Shown here one piece after another: positions 24,139 through 35,035 of a DNA stretch of 63,299 bases. The translations under genes and the position numbers were made by a program. The notes under the pieces were generated by a model. The model worked only from the letters and a program-made list of their open reading frames with translations. It ran no database searches and was not told the origin of the DNA. Origin of the DNA: a virus. The DNA lies in the IMG/VR virus record IMGVR_UViG_3300010885_073058, positions 1 to 63,299 of that record; one strand, given 5' to 3'. Within the stretch, counting starts at the first letter, position 1. Every line of letters starts with the position of its first letter.

Positions 24139-25982
24139 TGGCAACAATTCAGCAAAAACTCCGTCAAAAGCGCCAGAGATCTTACCTCGGTAAGGATTTT
24201 GATGCGCTTAGAGATAATCTTGCGACCTATGCAAAGAGCTATTACTCTGACCAGATCAAAGATGTATCAGAAAGCTCTGTTGCAGGAATGTTCATCGACA
24301 TGGCTGCATACACGGGTGATGTCCTGTCATACTATCTCGACTACCAGTTTAATGAGCTTGATCTTGCATCAGCAACAGACGTAAACAACGTTGAGCGTCT
24401 TGTTAGAAGAGCAGGCGTCAAGATCGGCGGAGCATCACCCTCCATAGTAAATGTCAACTTTTACGCAGTAATTCCGGCACAAGTTGTCAACGGTAACTAC
24501 CAGCCTAATACACAGTATCTCCCAATTATCCAGTCAGGAACACAAGTTACTTCAAACTCTGGAATTGTGTTTGAGCTAGCAGAAGATGTTAATTTTGGTG
24601 CCGTTGATAGCATTGGAAATCTTACCACAGAGTATAAAATCTTTTCGCAAGACGCAGCAGGAAATCCTACACGTTTTGTTATGAAAGGAATAGGCATCTG
24701 CTCATCAGGGCGTGTTGCAACTGAGACTTTCACTATTGATGACAGCTTTATTCCCTTTAGAACGTTAACTCTTGCTAACCAGAATGTGTCAGAGATTATT
24801 GGTGTCACCGATTCAGACGGTAATCAATATTATGAAGTCGAATCTCTCACACACGATGTTGTCTACAAGGCAATGACAAACACCAAATACGATTCTGACG
24901 TTGTCGAGGATTCACTATCAGTGATACCCGCTCCACGCCGCTTTACATCGAGTGGAAGTCGCGTTTCAGGAAGAACAACGTTGACTTTTGGGTCAGGAGA
25001 TGCACAGTCACTCGATGATGATGTCATACCAGATCCATCAGAGCTTGCACTTCCTCTCTATGGATCAAAGAAGACTTTTAACAAAGTTTCAATTGATCCC
25101 AATACGCTGCTCCAGACAAGAAGTCTAGGCATTTCTCCCACAAGCACAACAATCACTGTATCATATCGATATGGCGGAGGCTTAAACAATAACGTGGGAG
25201 CAGGAACTATCAATAGCATCTCACGACTTGTGCATCGCTTTCCACCTTCGACACCCACAAGCATTGCCTCCACAATTCGGGCAACTTTTGAAGTTGACAA
25301 CACGGAGACGGCAGTGGGTGGTGAGGATGCTCTAACACTTGAAGATCTTAGATCTATTGCACTTGGTTATGCAAATTCACAGAATAGAATTGTGACCAAG
25401 CAAGATGCTGCAGCACGCATCTATACCATGCCATCTAATTTTGGCAGAGTTTATCGTGCAGGTTTCCGCCCGAACCCAGTTAACCCGCTATCAACTTTAA
25501 TGTACGTTGTTAGTCGAAACTCCAGCGGTCAACTTGTGCTATCAAGTGATACACTTAAGATCAATTTGAGCAAGTACCTCAACGAATTTAGATTGATCTC
25601 TGACGCAATAGACATTGTTGATGCAGCAATTGTGAACATAAGAGTCAAGTACACAGTGACACTTAATGCATCTGCTGTGAAGAATACGACATTACAACAG
25701 ATTAATCAGTCTCTTAAAGATTATTTCAACATTAAGAACTTCCAAATTGATCAAGGAATTCTAACTTCTGACATCATGAATATACTTTTAAACACAGATG
25801 GTGTCTTAACAGTATCAAATCTTACATTTGAAGGTGTCAACGGCGTTGTCAATGGAACGGCATACAGTGATGTAGTCTTTAACGTGACGCAGAATACTCT
25901 GAATGGGGTAATAGTTCCACCTCCCGGCGGGATATTTGAAGTTAGATATCCAGATTTTGATATTATTGGTAACGTTAGTTAG
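24138..25982 (+). CDS. 6: Baseplate wedge subunit, gp6-like (baseplate J family)
   Basis: The 614-residue protein opens with FDALRDNLATYAKSYYSDQI (about residues 21-40), SSVAGMFIDMAAYTGDVLSYYLDY near 46-69 and NNVERLVRRAGVKIGGASPS near 83-102. This is the conserved N-terminal region of T4-like gp6 that binds gp25 and gp53. The middle has the gp6/J-type segment LEDLRSIALGYANSQNRIVTKQD near 396-418. It forms the inner ring of the baseplate. T4 gp6 is 660 residues, so the size fits. The next gene follows after eight bases with AGGAG. Confidence 0.85.
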   Translation: MATIQQKLRQKRQRSYLGKDFDALRDNLATYAKSYYSDQIKDVSESSVAGMFIDMAAYTGDVLSYYLDYQFNELDLASATDVNNVERLVRRAGVKIGGASPSIVNVNFYAVIPAQVVNGNYQPNTQYLPIIQSGTQVTSNSGIVFELAEDVNFGAVDSIGNLTTEYKIFSQDAAGNPTRFVMKGIGICSSGRVATETFTIDDSFIPFRTLTLANQNVSEIIGVTDSDGNQYYEVESLTHDVVYKAMTNTKYDSDVVEDSLSVIPAPRRFTSSGSRVSGRTTLTFGSGDAQSLDDDVIPDPSELALPLYGSKKTFNKVSIDPNTLLQTRSLGISPTSTTITVSYRYGGGLNNNVGAGTINSISRLVHRFPPSTPTSIASTIRATFEVDNTETAVGGEDALTLEDLRSIALGYANSQNRIVTKQDAAARIYTMPSNFGRVYRAGFRPNPVNPLSTLMYVVSRNSSGQLVLSSDTLKINLSKYLNEFRLISDAIDIVDAAIVNIRVKYTVTLNASAVKNTTLQQINQSLKDYFNIKNFQIDQGILTSDIMNILLNTDGVLTVSNLTFEGVNGVVNGTAYSDVVFNVTQNTLNGVIVPPPGGIFEVRYPDFDIIGNVS

Positions 25983-25990
25983 GAGATGAA

Positions 25991-27502
25991 ATGTATTTAG
26001 CACTATCAGCAAGTAAGGATACATACATTACCAATAAAATTATTGGGTCATCTTTCCGTGCCACAGATGCAAATCTAGGCCAAGCAGGCACACTTGACTT
26101 GTTCAAATTGTACGATGAGAACAGGATCATCGGAGAGACAAATCCAATTGAGCTTTCTAGAATTCTCATAAAGTTTGATTACTCGCCTCTCGTATCACTC
26201 CTTGCCACCAAGCTGAACACAAATGACACTTCATTTAAGTGTGAGTTAGTTTTAAAGGATGTTTATGGTGGCCAACCAACACCCACTAACTTTAAACTAA
26301 TTGTTTTCCCGCTGTCAAGAAGCTTTGATGAGGGTGTGGGTAGAGACGTTGTCGGTTATAGGGACATTGATGTCTGCAATTTTTTGACTGCATCTGTTTC
26401 AACAGGACAAGTTGAGAAGTGGTATGTGACAGGTGCCGATAAACAAGGCCTGCTAAGATCTTCTGACATCGACATCATCTCAAGCGGTAACTTGAATGAC
26501 GGAAATGGAGTTGTCAACCTTTGGAAAGAGCAGATCTTTGCATCGGGTGAAGAAGATCTTCGAGTTGATATAACAGACATTGTATCAGGGACGCTTGCAG
26601 GACTTATTCCTGATCATGGTTTTAGGATATCCTTCACAGGATCGCAAGAGACAGATGAATTCACGCGGTTTGTGAAGAGATTTACGTCTAGAAACGCCAC
26701 GAATGTAGGTAAACGTCCTAATATTGTTGTAACTTACAATGATCTTGTTCGTGATAATCACAATAATTTCTTCTTCAATGAAGTAGGGACGCTTCTCCTA
26801 TCAAACAATGTTAGAGGCATACCAAGAAACATCCTGTCGGGTACTTTGCTTACGCCGATAACAGGAACAAATTGCATGATCTTAAAGCTATCAACAGGAT
26901 CATTTTCAAAGCAATTTAATGTCTCACAACTAAGCTATGGCCAGAATTTTATCACAGGTGTCTACACAGCTGATGTCATTTTAAACAGCTTTGAGAATTC
27001 AACGATCTACAATCATTTAATAGGTACAGGATCAGTTGATTTTACTGAAGTGTGGGGATCTAATAATGGTAAAGTAGGCTTCCTGACAGGATCACTCACT
27101 GTCTACAGGCCTGACACAGAGCAGTATCATGTTGATCTTGAAAGATTGACAATTAGCATGACAAATATGCGGACATCATACCAGCAGAATGAGCAATATC
27201 GATTTAGAATTTTCATAGAAGACATCACAAGGCAGTTCATATCTAAGAAGCTTCCTTACGAGAACAAAGGAATATTTGTCGAGGACATCTACTACCAAGT
27301 TCGCGACACAGATTTAAATGAGGTGATTGTGCCATTTCACGATCCAGGAACGGCTGTGTCGAATGACACATCAAGTCATTACTTTGACTTTAATATGACA
27401 TCACTTCCTCGTGGACGCACATATACATTTGACTTCAAGATCTTGAGAGAGGGTTCAGAAGTTGTCTTCAAGGACGTTGCAGCAAAATTTAGGGTGGATT
27501 AA
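25991..27502 (+). CDS. Virion structural protein, DNRLRE-like start
   Basis: The 503-residue product begins LSASKDTYITNKIIG, then DANLGQAGTLDLFKL and LSRILIKFDYS (residues 4-70). This matches the 'sxDtyi.....r...NfG....L' layout of DNRLRE-type beta-sandwich proteins found on phage and bacterial surfaces. The rest is beta-rich, with repeated TGS turns (about 290-380). AGGAG precedes its start. Its place between gp6 and a large LamG protein suggests a baseplate wedge or peripheral part, in the position of T4 gp7-gp8, but the family differs. Confidence 0.6.
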   Translation: MYLALSASKDTYITNKIIGSSFRATDANLGQAGTLDLFKLYDENRIIGETNPIELSRILIKFDYSPLVSLLATKLNTNDTSFKCELVLKDVYGGQPTPTNFKLIVFPLSRSFDEGVGRDVVGYRDIDVCNFLTASVSTGQVEKWYVTGADKQGLLRSSDIDIISSGNLNDGNGVVNLWKEQIFASGEEDLRVDITDIVSGTLAGLIPDHGFRISFTGSQETDEFTRFVKRFTSRNATNVGKRPNIVVTYNDLVRDNHNNFFFNEVGTLLLSNNVRGIPRNILSGTLLTPITGTNCMILKLSTGSFSKQFNVSQLSYGQNFITGVYTADVILNSFENSTIYNHLIGTGSVDFTEVWGSNNGKVGFLTGSLTVYRPDTEQYHVDLERLTISMTNMRTSYQQNEQYRFRIFIEDITRQFISKKLPYENKGIFVEDIYYQVRDTDLNEVIVPFHDPGTAVSNDTSSHYFDFNMTSLPRGRTYTFDFKILREGSEVVFKDVAAKFRVD

Positions 27503-27504
27503 TC

Positions 27505-30500
27505 ATGGCATCAAATGTTGTTAGAACAAATCGCCCCACAGTTTTTACTTCAAACTTAAAGCTTGCGTCACTGTCTAATCGTTATGATGATGTCACGATC
27601 AGCAACCAGGAAGCATCAAATATAGGCAATACAGGCTCTTTTAGATATGATCAAATTGGTGCTGCGCTAAAGTCCACACAAGAACTCAATATCGACTACA
27701 CTCAGTTCGAAAATCACACTTTCTTCAACTCTGCAGTCGCAAAAGTTAATGTTGCATTTGATAGAATAATCAATAACTACCCATTTGATGGAAGCATCCA
27801 AGAGATACAAGATTTTGAAGATAGCTTGACAGGCTACGAGAAGTATATTCTCTCACAGTTTACCAAAAGTAGAAATTTTCTGTTGTTTGATGGAACATCT
27901 AAGATCATTACAGCTGACGCAGCAGGTATCAATTTTCCAACCGTGTCAAAGAATGATACAGGTTTGAGTGTCCTTGATCCAAGAACAAATAGCTTCTCAT
28001 TTGAGTTATTTTGCTACCCTGCAGCACAATCAAATAACAACCAGATTATCTTGCAGAAGAGAAAAGATGCGACATCTGCAATTACACTTGCTCTATCACA
28101 GTCGTCGTCAACATCTTCCTGCGACGCACTCTTCATTGTCTCTCTAGGCAGCACTTACGTAACAGCCTCGGCGCCTGTTATAAAGGGACAATTTAACCAC
28201 CTGTATTTTGAATACAACGCACAGGCATCATCTTCATCACTTGCCATCTACCGTGATCTTAAACTTGCATCACCTAAATCAGATTTTGTCATTTTTGATG
28301 ATCTAAATTTCAGTGCTGCTGATCTTTTAATAGGATCTGGATCGACCCACACAGCAGGTTCTTACACGTTTGTTCCACAACAGCAACTATCAGGTGCATT
28401 AGACGAGCTGAGATTTTTTCATGACACAAGAACTACTGCAGATCTTGACTACAATTGGAAGAAAGAGATTTACGCCACGTCGCCTTTAAAAATGTATTTT
28501 AAGTTTAATGAGCCGACAGGTTCTTACACGGCAAGTGATGTTGTCCTTGACTATTCGGGAAATTCACTGCACTCATACATTACGAGCTACAATAACACAC
28601 TAAGGGCAGGCGCAGGAATAGAAAATCCGATGGTTGCCGAAGACCTAGAACGGTGTCCCGTTCTATTTGCAGACTACCCTGAGACGCTAACATACAATCA
28701 AGAGCTTCTGGCAGACGCACGTGATTTTGATGCAGTTAATCCTAACTTGATTACTAAAATCATACCTGCACACTATCTTAGAGAAGGTTTGTCAAGCCAA
28801 GGATTTACAGATGAAGATGGAACAATTGGTAATGACTTTACAGGAACGTCAATTCCAGGAACAGGCGAGATAGGATCGCCTCAGATTATAACAGCGATGC
28901 TTCTCGTCTATGCAAAGTTCTTCGATGAACTGAAGATGTTTGTGGATCATTTCTCAAATTTGGTCCACGTTGATTATGATCAAGACATATCAGTCAGTGA
29001 CAAATTTCTACCATTTCTTGCGAATTATTACGGTTTTGAGGTTCCATCTTTCTTTAAGACTGCCCAGGGTGAGCAGTTCTACGATGGAAGAAATGTCACG
29101 CAGAACGACGAGAAATTAGCACAAAATCTTGACTATGTGAGAAAGCAACTGTGGCGACGCCTATTGATAAACATGTCGAGCATAATGAGAGAAAAAGGAA
29201 CTAATGCATCTGTTCGTTCTCTTTTCAACGCTGCTGGAATCATTCCTGAGAACTTCTTTACAATTAGAGAGTTTGGTGGCCCTAAAAAGAACTTTCTTAC
29301 TGGTCGAAGAGAGAATAAGTCAGAAGTTGCCACTATGCTTGACTTCTCGGGTAGTTTAAATCTAACGCCAGGAACACTTAATTCACAAGGATTTTCGTCC
29401 GTAAAGCCAAGAATTATAGGCAGCTTCCTCTCGGGAACACGTGTCGAACCAGGATACCCAACCGTTGCTGGAACGCCATCTGATGGCCTGTTTACATCGG
29501 GATCGTTCACGCTTGAGGGCATCTACAAGTATTCAGAACGTCAAGTGCACTTCGCGTCAGAGAGCTTGATGAGGCTTCACGTTACAGGTACAACATCACC
29601 TTCTAGCGCGCACGGTGTTCTTTTCAACGTCATCGCAGCATCAGGAAGCGAAGAAGGTGATTATTCACTAACTCTTTACGGGCGCCCACTTCAAGGCGTT
29701 TCAACAAATGTTATTACCTTGCAGCTAACAGGCGTCAACGTCTTTGATGGTGATAAGTGGAACATTGCTTTTGGACGACAGAGAAGCGACCAGATAGACC
29801 ATGTGTCTTCATCCTACTTTCTGCGCATCGGTAAGAATATCGATACCGAGACAATTGTTACTTTCCAGACATCATCTTACTTTTATGACGTGGATACATT
29901 CGGTACGACCAACGTCCTGCAGAATGTGAGTAGTAACTACAATGCATCGGGTTCTTTCGTTGTCATTGGGTCACAGAGTATGGCAACAGGCGCATCATTC
30001 TTAAACAGCTACATAGCTGATGCCAAAGTTACTAATTTTACAGGACGTGTTGCTCAACTAAGGACATGGTCGAAGGCACTGACTGACACAGAATTCAGTG
30101 AGCATGTCCGGAACTTTAAGTCTCTAGGTGTTGTTGATCCTAAAATCAATTTCTCATTTGACACAGAGACGACAGGAACCTTTGAGCGCTTACGTGTTGA
30201 TGCAAGTACTGACCAGTTTGTCACAGGCGCTAACGGTAGCGGGCAAATCCAGATTTTCGACTTCAGCCAGAACAACTTGATCATGTCGGGTTTTGGATTT
30301 GAGGTGAATGCAAAAGTCGTCAAGCCAGAGACATTCTACTACTCACATTTAGCACCTAACTTTGACCAAAGTGTAACAACGAACAAAGTGCGTGTGAGGA
30401 GCTTGCAGCGCCCTGAGGAATATGACATCAACACTGCACGCCTCGCACCTGTCTATGACGTCATTAGAAGTGAAGAGCCAGAAGATGATCGTCGTTTCCT

Positions 30501-30900
30501 CATCGAGTACTCGGTTGTTAAAGCGCTTAACGAGGATATCATCCGTCTCCTTGCAGATCTTGATTTCTTCAATAACGGTTTAGGAAAACCATCGTACCTC
30601 TACGATGAATACTACCCAGACATTGAACAGCTTCGAAAGATCTACTTCAATCGTCTAACTGACAAACTCAATTATAAAGTGTTCTTCGATCTCTTCAAGT
30701 GGTTTGACACATCCTACACGGACCTTGTCAGCTCTTTGATGCCCAAAAAGACACAGTTTCTTGGGATCAACTACACAATCGAGTCACACATGCTCGAGCG
30801 CCACAGGATGCGTTATCTCTACGATCAGCAGTATACACTGGGCACAGTCGCTGTCCAGAATGAGACAGGTGTGGGCTTTGAAACTGGCATCATCACATAG
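27505..30900 (+). CDS. Large virion protein with two LamG-like domains
   Basis: The 1131-residue protein has an N-terminal structural part (about residues 1-130). A LamG/concanavalin-like domain follows (about 130-345, with FSFELFCYPAAQ and LSGALDELRFFHDTRT). The middle (about 370-640) has VHVDYDQDISVSDKFLPFLANYYGFEVPSF and RRLLINMSSIMREKGTNASV. A second LamG-like domain (about 670-880) includes GRVAQLRTWSKALTDTEF. The end is helical (about 980-1100). The middle segment is like the tail-protein I/gp7-type 'YGF..P' region of baseplate proteins. The LamG domains probably bind host glycans or stabilise the baseplate rim. Confidence 0.65.
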   Translation: MASNVVRTNRPTVFTSNLKLASLSNRYDDVTISNQEASNIGNTGSFRYDQIGAALKSTQELNIDYTQFENHTFFNSAVAKVNVAFDRIINNYPFDGSIQEIQDFEDSLTGYEKYILSQFTKSRNFLLFDGTSKIITADAAGINFPTVSKNDTGLSVLDPRTNSFSFELFCYPAAQSNNNQIILQKRKDATSAITLALSQSSSTSSCDALFIVSLGSTYVTASAPVIKGQFNHLYFEYNAQASSSSLAIYRDLKLASPKSDFVIFDDLNFSAADLLIGSGSTHTAGSYTFVPQQQLSGALDELRFFHDTRTTADLDYNWKKEIYATSPLKMYFKFNEPTGSYTASDVVLDYSGNSLHSYITSYNNTLRAGAGIENPMVAEDLERCPVLFADYPETLTYNQELLADARDFDAVNPNLITKIIPAHYLREGLSSQGFTDEDGTIGNDFTGTSIPGTGEIGSPQIITAMLLVYAKFFDELKMFVDHFSNLVHVDYDQDISVSDKFLPFLANYYGFEVPSFFKTAQGEQFYDGRNVTQNDEKLAQNLDYVRKQLWRRLLINMSSIMREKGTNASVRSLFNAAGIIPENFFTIREFGGPKKNFLTGRRENKSEVATMLDFSGSLNLTPGTLNSQGFSSVKPRIIGSFLSGTRVEPGYPTVAGTPSDGLFTSGSFTLEGIYKYSERQVHFASESLMRLHVTGTTSPSSAHGVLFNVIAASGSEEGDYSLTLYGRPLQGVSTNVITLQLTGVNVFDGDKWNIAFGRQRSDQIDHVSSSYFLRIGKNIDTETIVTFQTSSYFYDVDTFGTTNVLQNVSSNYNASGSFVVIGSQSMATGASFLNSYIADAKVTNFTGRVAQLRTWSKALTDTEFSEHVRNFKSLGVVDPKINFSFDTETTGTFERLRVDASTDQFVTGANGSGQIQIFDFSQNNLIMSGFGFEVNAKVVKPETFYYSHLAPNFDQSVTTNKVRVRSLQRPEEYDINTARLAPVYDVIRSEEPEDDRRFLIEYSVVKALNEDIIRLLADLDFFNNGLGKPSYLYDEYYPDIEQLRKIYFNRLTDKLNYKVFFDLFKWFDTSYTDLVSSLMPKKTQFLGINYTIESHMLERHRMRYLYDQQYTLGTVAVQNETGVGFETGIIT

Positions 30901-30908
30901 TTATCATC

Positions 30909-31637
30909 ATGTCATACACACCATTCAACGAGAGCCTACACGTCATTAGAGGCAATTCTAATCAAGATGGCATAGACATAACACCCGTAAGTCAGCTACT
31001 TCAGGGGAACGAGATCAGAGATCCCCTACGTCTTAGAAAAGGTGTCCTACCATATATGGGGATGCGCTCAATTAGAGTTGATGAGCAAGGTCTAATAGAT
31101 AAATCAATAGAGATCAACGACCTTGGGCAGGATGTCAAATCATCAACAACGGCATATGTGGACACAACTGAGCGTTGGACACCCGCACAGATCATCCAGG
31201 GAGATCTGGCAGAGAGTTTTCTCAGTGAGCTTGTGACGCAGCAGGTGATCGATGAGAAAAATGACGGACAAGTTAGCGTTTTTGAGCCAGATGGAATTGA
31301 AGTTCCCTACACATTGCGCGGATTGAAGTCAAGCCTTAATGGTGAGAATGAGTACATAGGAGCGCAATTACTTGATAGCAAGTATCAACTTCTTGATGGG
31401 CTAGATGATTTTCTAGACGGTCAAGAAGAGATCTTGGGGATAGCGGTACCTGCAATTCAATCTATGAATGATCAGATCATAAAGCCTTATGAAGATCTAA
31501 GACACGACGACACAGATCGTTTTGGTATCAATATTTTAAACCAGAATGTAAATCTGTATGATCGATATGCGGCAGGCGGTTTTGTTTATGCAGGTAATGA
31601 CCGCGACTCAATCGCCTTCGCGGGACTTAAAGGCTGA
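30909..31637 (+). CDS. Virion-associated protein of unknown family
   Basis: The 242-residue product begins SYTPFNESLHVIRGN and contains PLRLRKGVLPYMGMRSIRV (about 39-57), TTERWTPAQIIQGDLAES and a C-terminal RYAAGGFVYAGNDRDSIAFAG. It looks globular with few Cys and no membrane segment. I recognise no family. The setting, nine bases after the LamG protein and three before the next tail gene, points to a baseplate or tail-fibre part. Confidence 0.5.
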   Translation: MSYTPFNESLHVIRGNSNQDGIDITPVSQLLQGNEIRDPLRLRKGVLPYMGMRSIRVDEQGLIDKSIEINDLGQDVKSSTTAYVDTTERWTPAQIIQGDLAESFLSELVTQQVIDEKNDGQVSVFEPDGIEVPYTLRGLKSSLNGENEYIGAQLLDSKYQLLDGLDDFLDGQEEILGIAVPAIQSMNDQIIKPYEDLRHDDTDRFGINILNQNVNLYDRYAAGGFVYAGNDRDSIAFAGLKG

Positions 31638-31639
31638 CA

Positions 31640-33997
31640 ATGTCAACTAAATTTCTTAGAAAAACTGCGCGACGACTAATAAGAGACTTTGACCAGTTCC
31701 AGGATGCATATCCACAATTAATCAGATCATCTGATCCCCTTAATAATGGTATTGATACGGACACGAAGTTCGCAGATGATAGGATAATTGTGTTCTCGAC
31801 AAACAACACATCATTTCCTGCGATGGTCCCTGTTGGTTCGACAACAATGCCATCAAGTTCAATTAGTGCACTTGTTTCTATTGCACCTGCTTCTGTAGAA
31901 CAGCGTCCTCGGTTGCCGGGTAGCAGTGAGTCACTCAAGCCATTTAATGAAAGTCTGTTCTATCTCCCAGCAACATATGAAAATACAGCATCAATTGCGT
32001 TTGCGCCTGGATTCAATATTCCTACTAGGAATAAAATCGGAATTCCAATTGATATTACATCGCAGCAAGAAAAATTCCTATTTAGACTAGGATTCACAGA
32101 TACTAATGCAGATCCCGGCGGTCTTTTTTATGGTCAAGCAAGCACAGGATTCTGTTACTATAATTTTGACTCAAAGCGTTGGGAAGATATCGGACTAAAT
32201 AATAATAGCTACCTTGGCTATATGGGTAACGTCACGCCCTCTAATGAGACCACTTTTAGTGGTCAGAATTACTTTATGGCACAATTTGTTGGCACTCCTA
32301 ATAGGATAGGACGCCCTATAGGTACACCGTACGAAGATGCAACAGTAAAATATTTTGGTTATAATAAAATAGGAAGTCCGACCGAATTTTTTGATGCACC
32401 TGCTGCACCACGGTATCATGCAACATCTAGTCAAGGGCTACCAATGTCTGATTATATCAGACAACCATTTGCACTTGAGCGTGTCGATGTCGAATTACCT
32501 TTCGTTGCAAGAAGAAAGCATGGTAATCAAACAGGCGGTGCAACAGACCCGTATGAGTCATCTCTTCGTGATATCGATAATTTAGTTTTCTTTGTCTATC
32601 GACAAGCAGGAAATGACAATAGAGAAACTTCTCAAAGATTTTTAATATCTCATGAGTCCTTGACGTTCTACAATAGTGCAATAAATGGCAATGCGAACTT
32701 TTTAACACACAATCCAGCATTCAGCTATGATTATCAACTCTCAGTATCGTCAAGTCAAGAAGGTTTATTTACTGGGTCAATAAGCTTTTCAATGTATCCA
32801 AAAGTCACATCTCCAAATTTTGGTGGTGTAACAGCTTATTCTGTCTACGATACCGCAGGAAGCGATTTTAGACGTGCAGGCGTCTTGAACTTCTGGACAG
32901 GACCGATGCTGTCAACAATTTCAAGTAGCATCAATACAGTAGATGGCCAGCTAGGACCTTCTGGCAATAATACATTTTGGCGAATAAAAAACACAACTAA
33001 TACTGAATTAGTTTTTGATGCCCAATTAAATCCAGATCAGCGATTTTTGACCAATTTTGCAACTGGCTCACTTTTGCCTACTGTTGCAGGAAGCACGTCA
33101 ATTGGACCTGCGCCATACGAAGAATTAAATAGTATTAATTGGTCTCAAAACAGCACGCCCTACGTCTTGGTTCCAGAAGATAGGTTAATATTTGGACTTG
33201 AATCTGATATTTGCAATCGATCAACTGCCAATGGCACGTATGCAAATGGTGCCGATAAATCTCCGCTCAGTATAACAAGTTCATTTTTTAAGATATTAAC
33301 AGATCATGCACAGATCACACTGTACGGATCTCTAATCCAGGGTGGAATTGCAAAGCAGCACAACAGCATCAACCAGCACCTTGTGTCTCCTGCTGTGCAT
33401 GAGATCGTTGCAAACACGCAAGATGACACTGATCAATTTGACATTGCAGAACAAGCTTTGTATAGTGGAACTTATGCTGACAACTATGTGACAGGTTCTA
33501 TGACAGACGGTACTAGAGGCGTCGCATTTAGTAATATCCTATCAGGTTCGCTTTCACGTTTTCTTCAATTAACCGATGATCAAAAGACGTACTACCAGAA
33601 CGGTCCTAGCACAATTAGCATTGGCCCACCCCCATTTACACAAAGATTTAACCTCCTGTACAGCGATCCTAAAAATCCTAAGAATTACTTCCGTCTCAAT
33701 AAATACGGAAATTTTAGAGACATGCTAGAGCAGGCACGTGATTATAGGATATTCAACAAAGTAATCTATAAGAAGAACGGTGGATTCGAAGATCAAGGGC
33801 CTGCATACGCAAAGTTTGTCCTATCATCATCTGATATTCCTGTGTCAGCATCGCTAACACAGTGCAACAACCTTAGCCCTTACATGACGGGAACATTTCC
33901 ATTTGTTGACAACATTGACACGTCAACATCACGCGGCGCATACACAACAACGCAGAATAATCCATTTATACCGATCACCAACATTTTCAAGACATGA
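31640..33997 (+). CDS. Large tail/baseplate structural protein, unknown family
   Basis: The 785-residue protein is rich in Ser, Asn, Gly and aromatic residues and appears mostly beta. It starts STKFLRKTARRLIRDFDQF. It contains repeated patterns such as TGSISFSMYPKVTSPNFGG (about 376-394) and a C-terminal region with RFNLLYSDPKNPKNYFRLNKYG (about 675-696). No enzyme motif is seen. AAAGG lies before the start. The size and place within the tail block suggest a baseplate rim or fibre-anchor protein. The DNA is somewhat AT-rich in its middle. Confidence 0.5.
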   Translation: MSTKFLRKTARRLIRDFDQFQDAYPQLIRSSDPLNNGIDTDTKFADDRIIVFSTNNTSFPAMVPVGSTTMPSSSISALVSIAPASVEQRPRLPGSSESLKPFNESLFYLPATYENTASIAFAPGFNIPTRNKIGIPIDITSQQEKFLFRLGFTDTNADPGGLFYGQASTGFCYYNFDSKRWEDIGLNNNSYLGYMGNVTPSNETTFSGQNYFMAQFVGTPNRIGRPIGTPYEDATVKYFGYNKIGSPTEFFDAPAAPRYHATSSQGLPMSDYIRQPFALERVDVELPFVARRKHGNQTGGATDPYESSLRDIDNLVFFVYRQAGNDNRETSQRFLISHESLTFYNSAINGNANFLTHNPAFSYDYQLSVSSSQEGLFTGSISFSMYPKVTSPNFGGVTAYSVYDTAGSDFRRAGVLNFWTGPMLSTISSSINTVDGQLGPSGNNTFWRIKNTTNTELVFDAQLNPDQRFLTNFATGSLLPTVAGSTSIGPAPYEELNSINWSQNSTPYVLVPEDRLIFGLESDICNRSTANGTYANGADKSPLSITSSFFKILTDHAQITLYGSLIQGGIAKQHNSINQHLVSPAVHEIVANTQDDTDQFDIAEQALYSGTYADNYVTGSMTDGTRGVAFSNILSGSLSRFLQLTDDQKTYYQNGPSTISIGPPPFTQRFNLLYSDPKNPKNYFRLNKYGNFRDMLEQARDYRIFNKVIYKKNGGFEDQGPAYAKFVLSSSDIPVSASLTQCNNLSPYMTGTFPFVDNIDTSTSRGAYTTTQNNPFIPITNIFKT

Positions 33998-34021
33998 TGA
34001 CACTGTTATAATTAGAATAGC

Positions 34022-35035
34022 ATGTCTGGTATTCTCGATTCAAAAACACGCATCATGGACGTCGTTCTCACAGTCGAAGGGCGACGTCAGCTAGCAGCAG
34101 GAAAATTTGTCCCACAGTTTGCATCTTTCACAGATCGACATGTGTTTTACGCTAAAGATGCAGCAAGTGGGTCAGATGACGCATCTGCTTACATCTACTT
34201 TGAAGCAGGTAATCGCGTCCAGGATCAAATTGTCATTGAGAACGATGATAGCGGTCTTCTTGTTCCCTATGATGGCAGCACAACAAGAGTGTCAACAGAC
34301 GGTAAAGTCTACTCTGCGTCTATCAACATCCTGACTTCTCCTGGAGGAGTAGGAACTTACAATCGTGTTGACTATGAACCGGTGACAAGCTCATTTGCTT
34401 CCATGTTTGAGTTAGTCAGTGGTTCTATCCTTGACAGTCTAACTGAGCAACAGCTCATTCAGACATCGTTGCCTTATGAGATCTATAGTCAATTTAAGCT
34501 GACAACAGGATCAATCACATTTCGTAGAAATAACTTTGTCCCATTTCGTGGCACCCAACCCGTGGGGCAGATCGGCTCTCTAGATCCTTTCATTATTGAT
34601 CGACAGCTCTCGCATCTTGATAATTTCCAGTTTTTAGCACCTGTCTATGCAGATGACACAGGTGTCCAGAAAAACTTAGGCGTCTATGATCCAATTGTAG
34701 AAGTAGAACCGCTGACGTACGACGAGATGATGAGAAATCTTGTAGGAACTGATCCTCAAGTTCCACTTAAAGAAAAGATGACAGTTGATTTTGCTGAGTC
34801 ATCTCTGTCTAGTAACGTCTTTATGCAGATCTTTGAAGGCTCAACAACAGACAGCACAGGCGTTGAGATGCTTAAGAAGCTTGATTGCATTGACTTCGGT
34901 GAGTTTAAAGATGAAAATGATAAGCAACGTCCATTCAAGAGAGTATTCTTCGTCGGTAAGGTTTATTCTAAAGATGGTGAAGATAACTTCCAGGCGCCTG
35001 CTTTTGTTAATCTCTTCACAATTGTGGCGGAGTAA
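34022..35035 (+). CDS. Tail/baseplate structural protein with VLT-x2-GR-x2-LA N-terminal motif
   Basis: The 337-residue product begins with TRIMDVVLTVEGRRQLAAGKF (about residues 9-29), similar in pattern to the 234-residue protein at 42844 (VDAVLTDLGRQFLA). The rest holds PLTYDEMMRNLVGTDPQVPLKE near 234-255 and a C-terminal acidic and aromatic stretch. It is probably a virion protein that shares an assembly domain with its paralogue. It follows a 24-base gap and is closely linked to the next gene. Confidence 0.55.
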   Translation: MSGILDSKTRIMDVVLTVEGRRQLAAGKFVPQFASFTDRHVFYAKDAASGSDDASAYIYFEAGNRVQDQIVIENDDSGLLVPYDGSTTRVSTDGKVYSASINILTSPGGVGTYNRVDYEPVTSSFASMFELVSGSILDSLTEQQLIQTSLPYEIYSQFKLTTGSITFRRNNFVPFRGTQPVGQIGSLDPFIIDRQLSHLDNFQFLAPVYADDTGVQKNLGVYDPIVEVEPLTYDEMMRNLVGTDPQVPLKEKMTVDFAESSLSSNVFMQIFEGSTTDSTGVEMLKKLDCIDFGEFKDENDKQRPFKRVFFVGKVYSKDGEDNFQAPAFVNLFTIVAE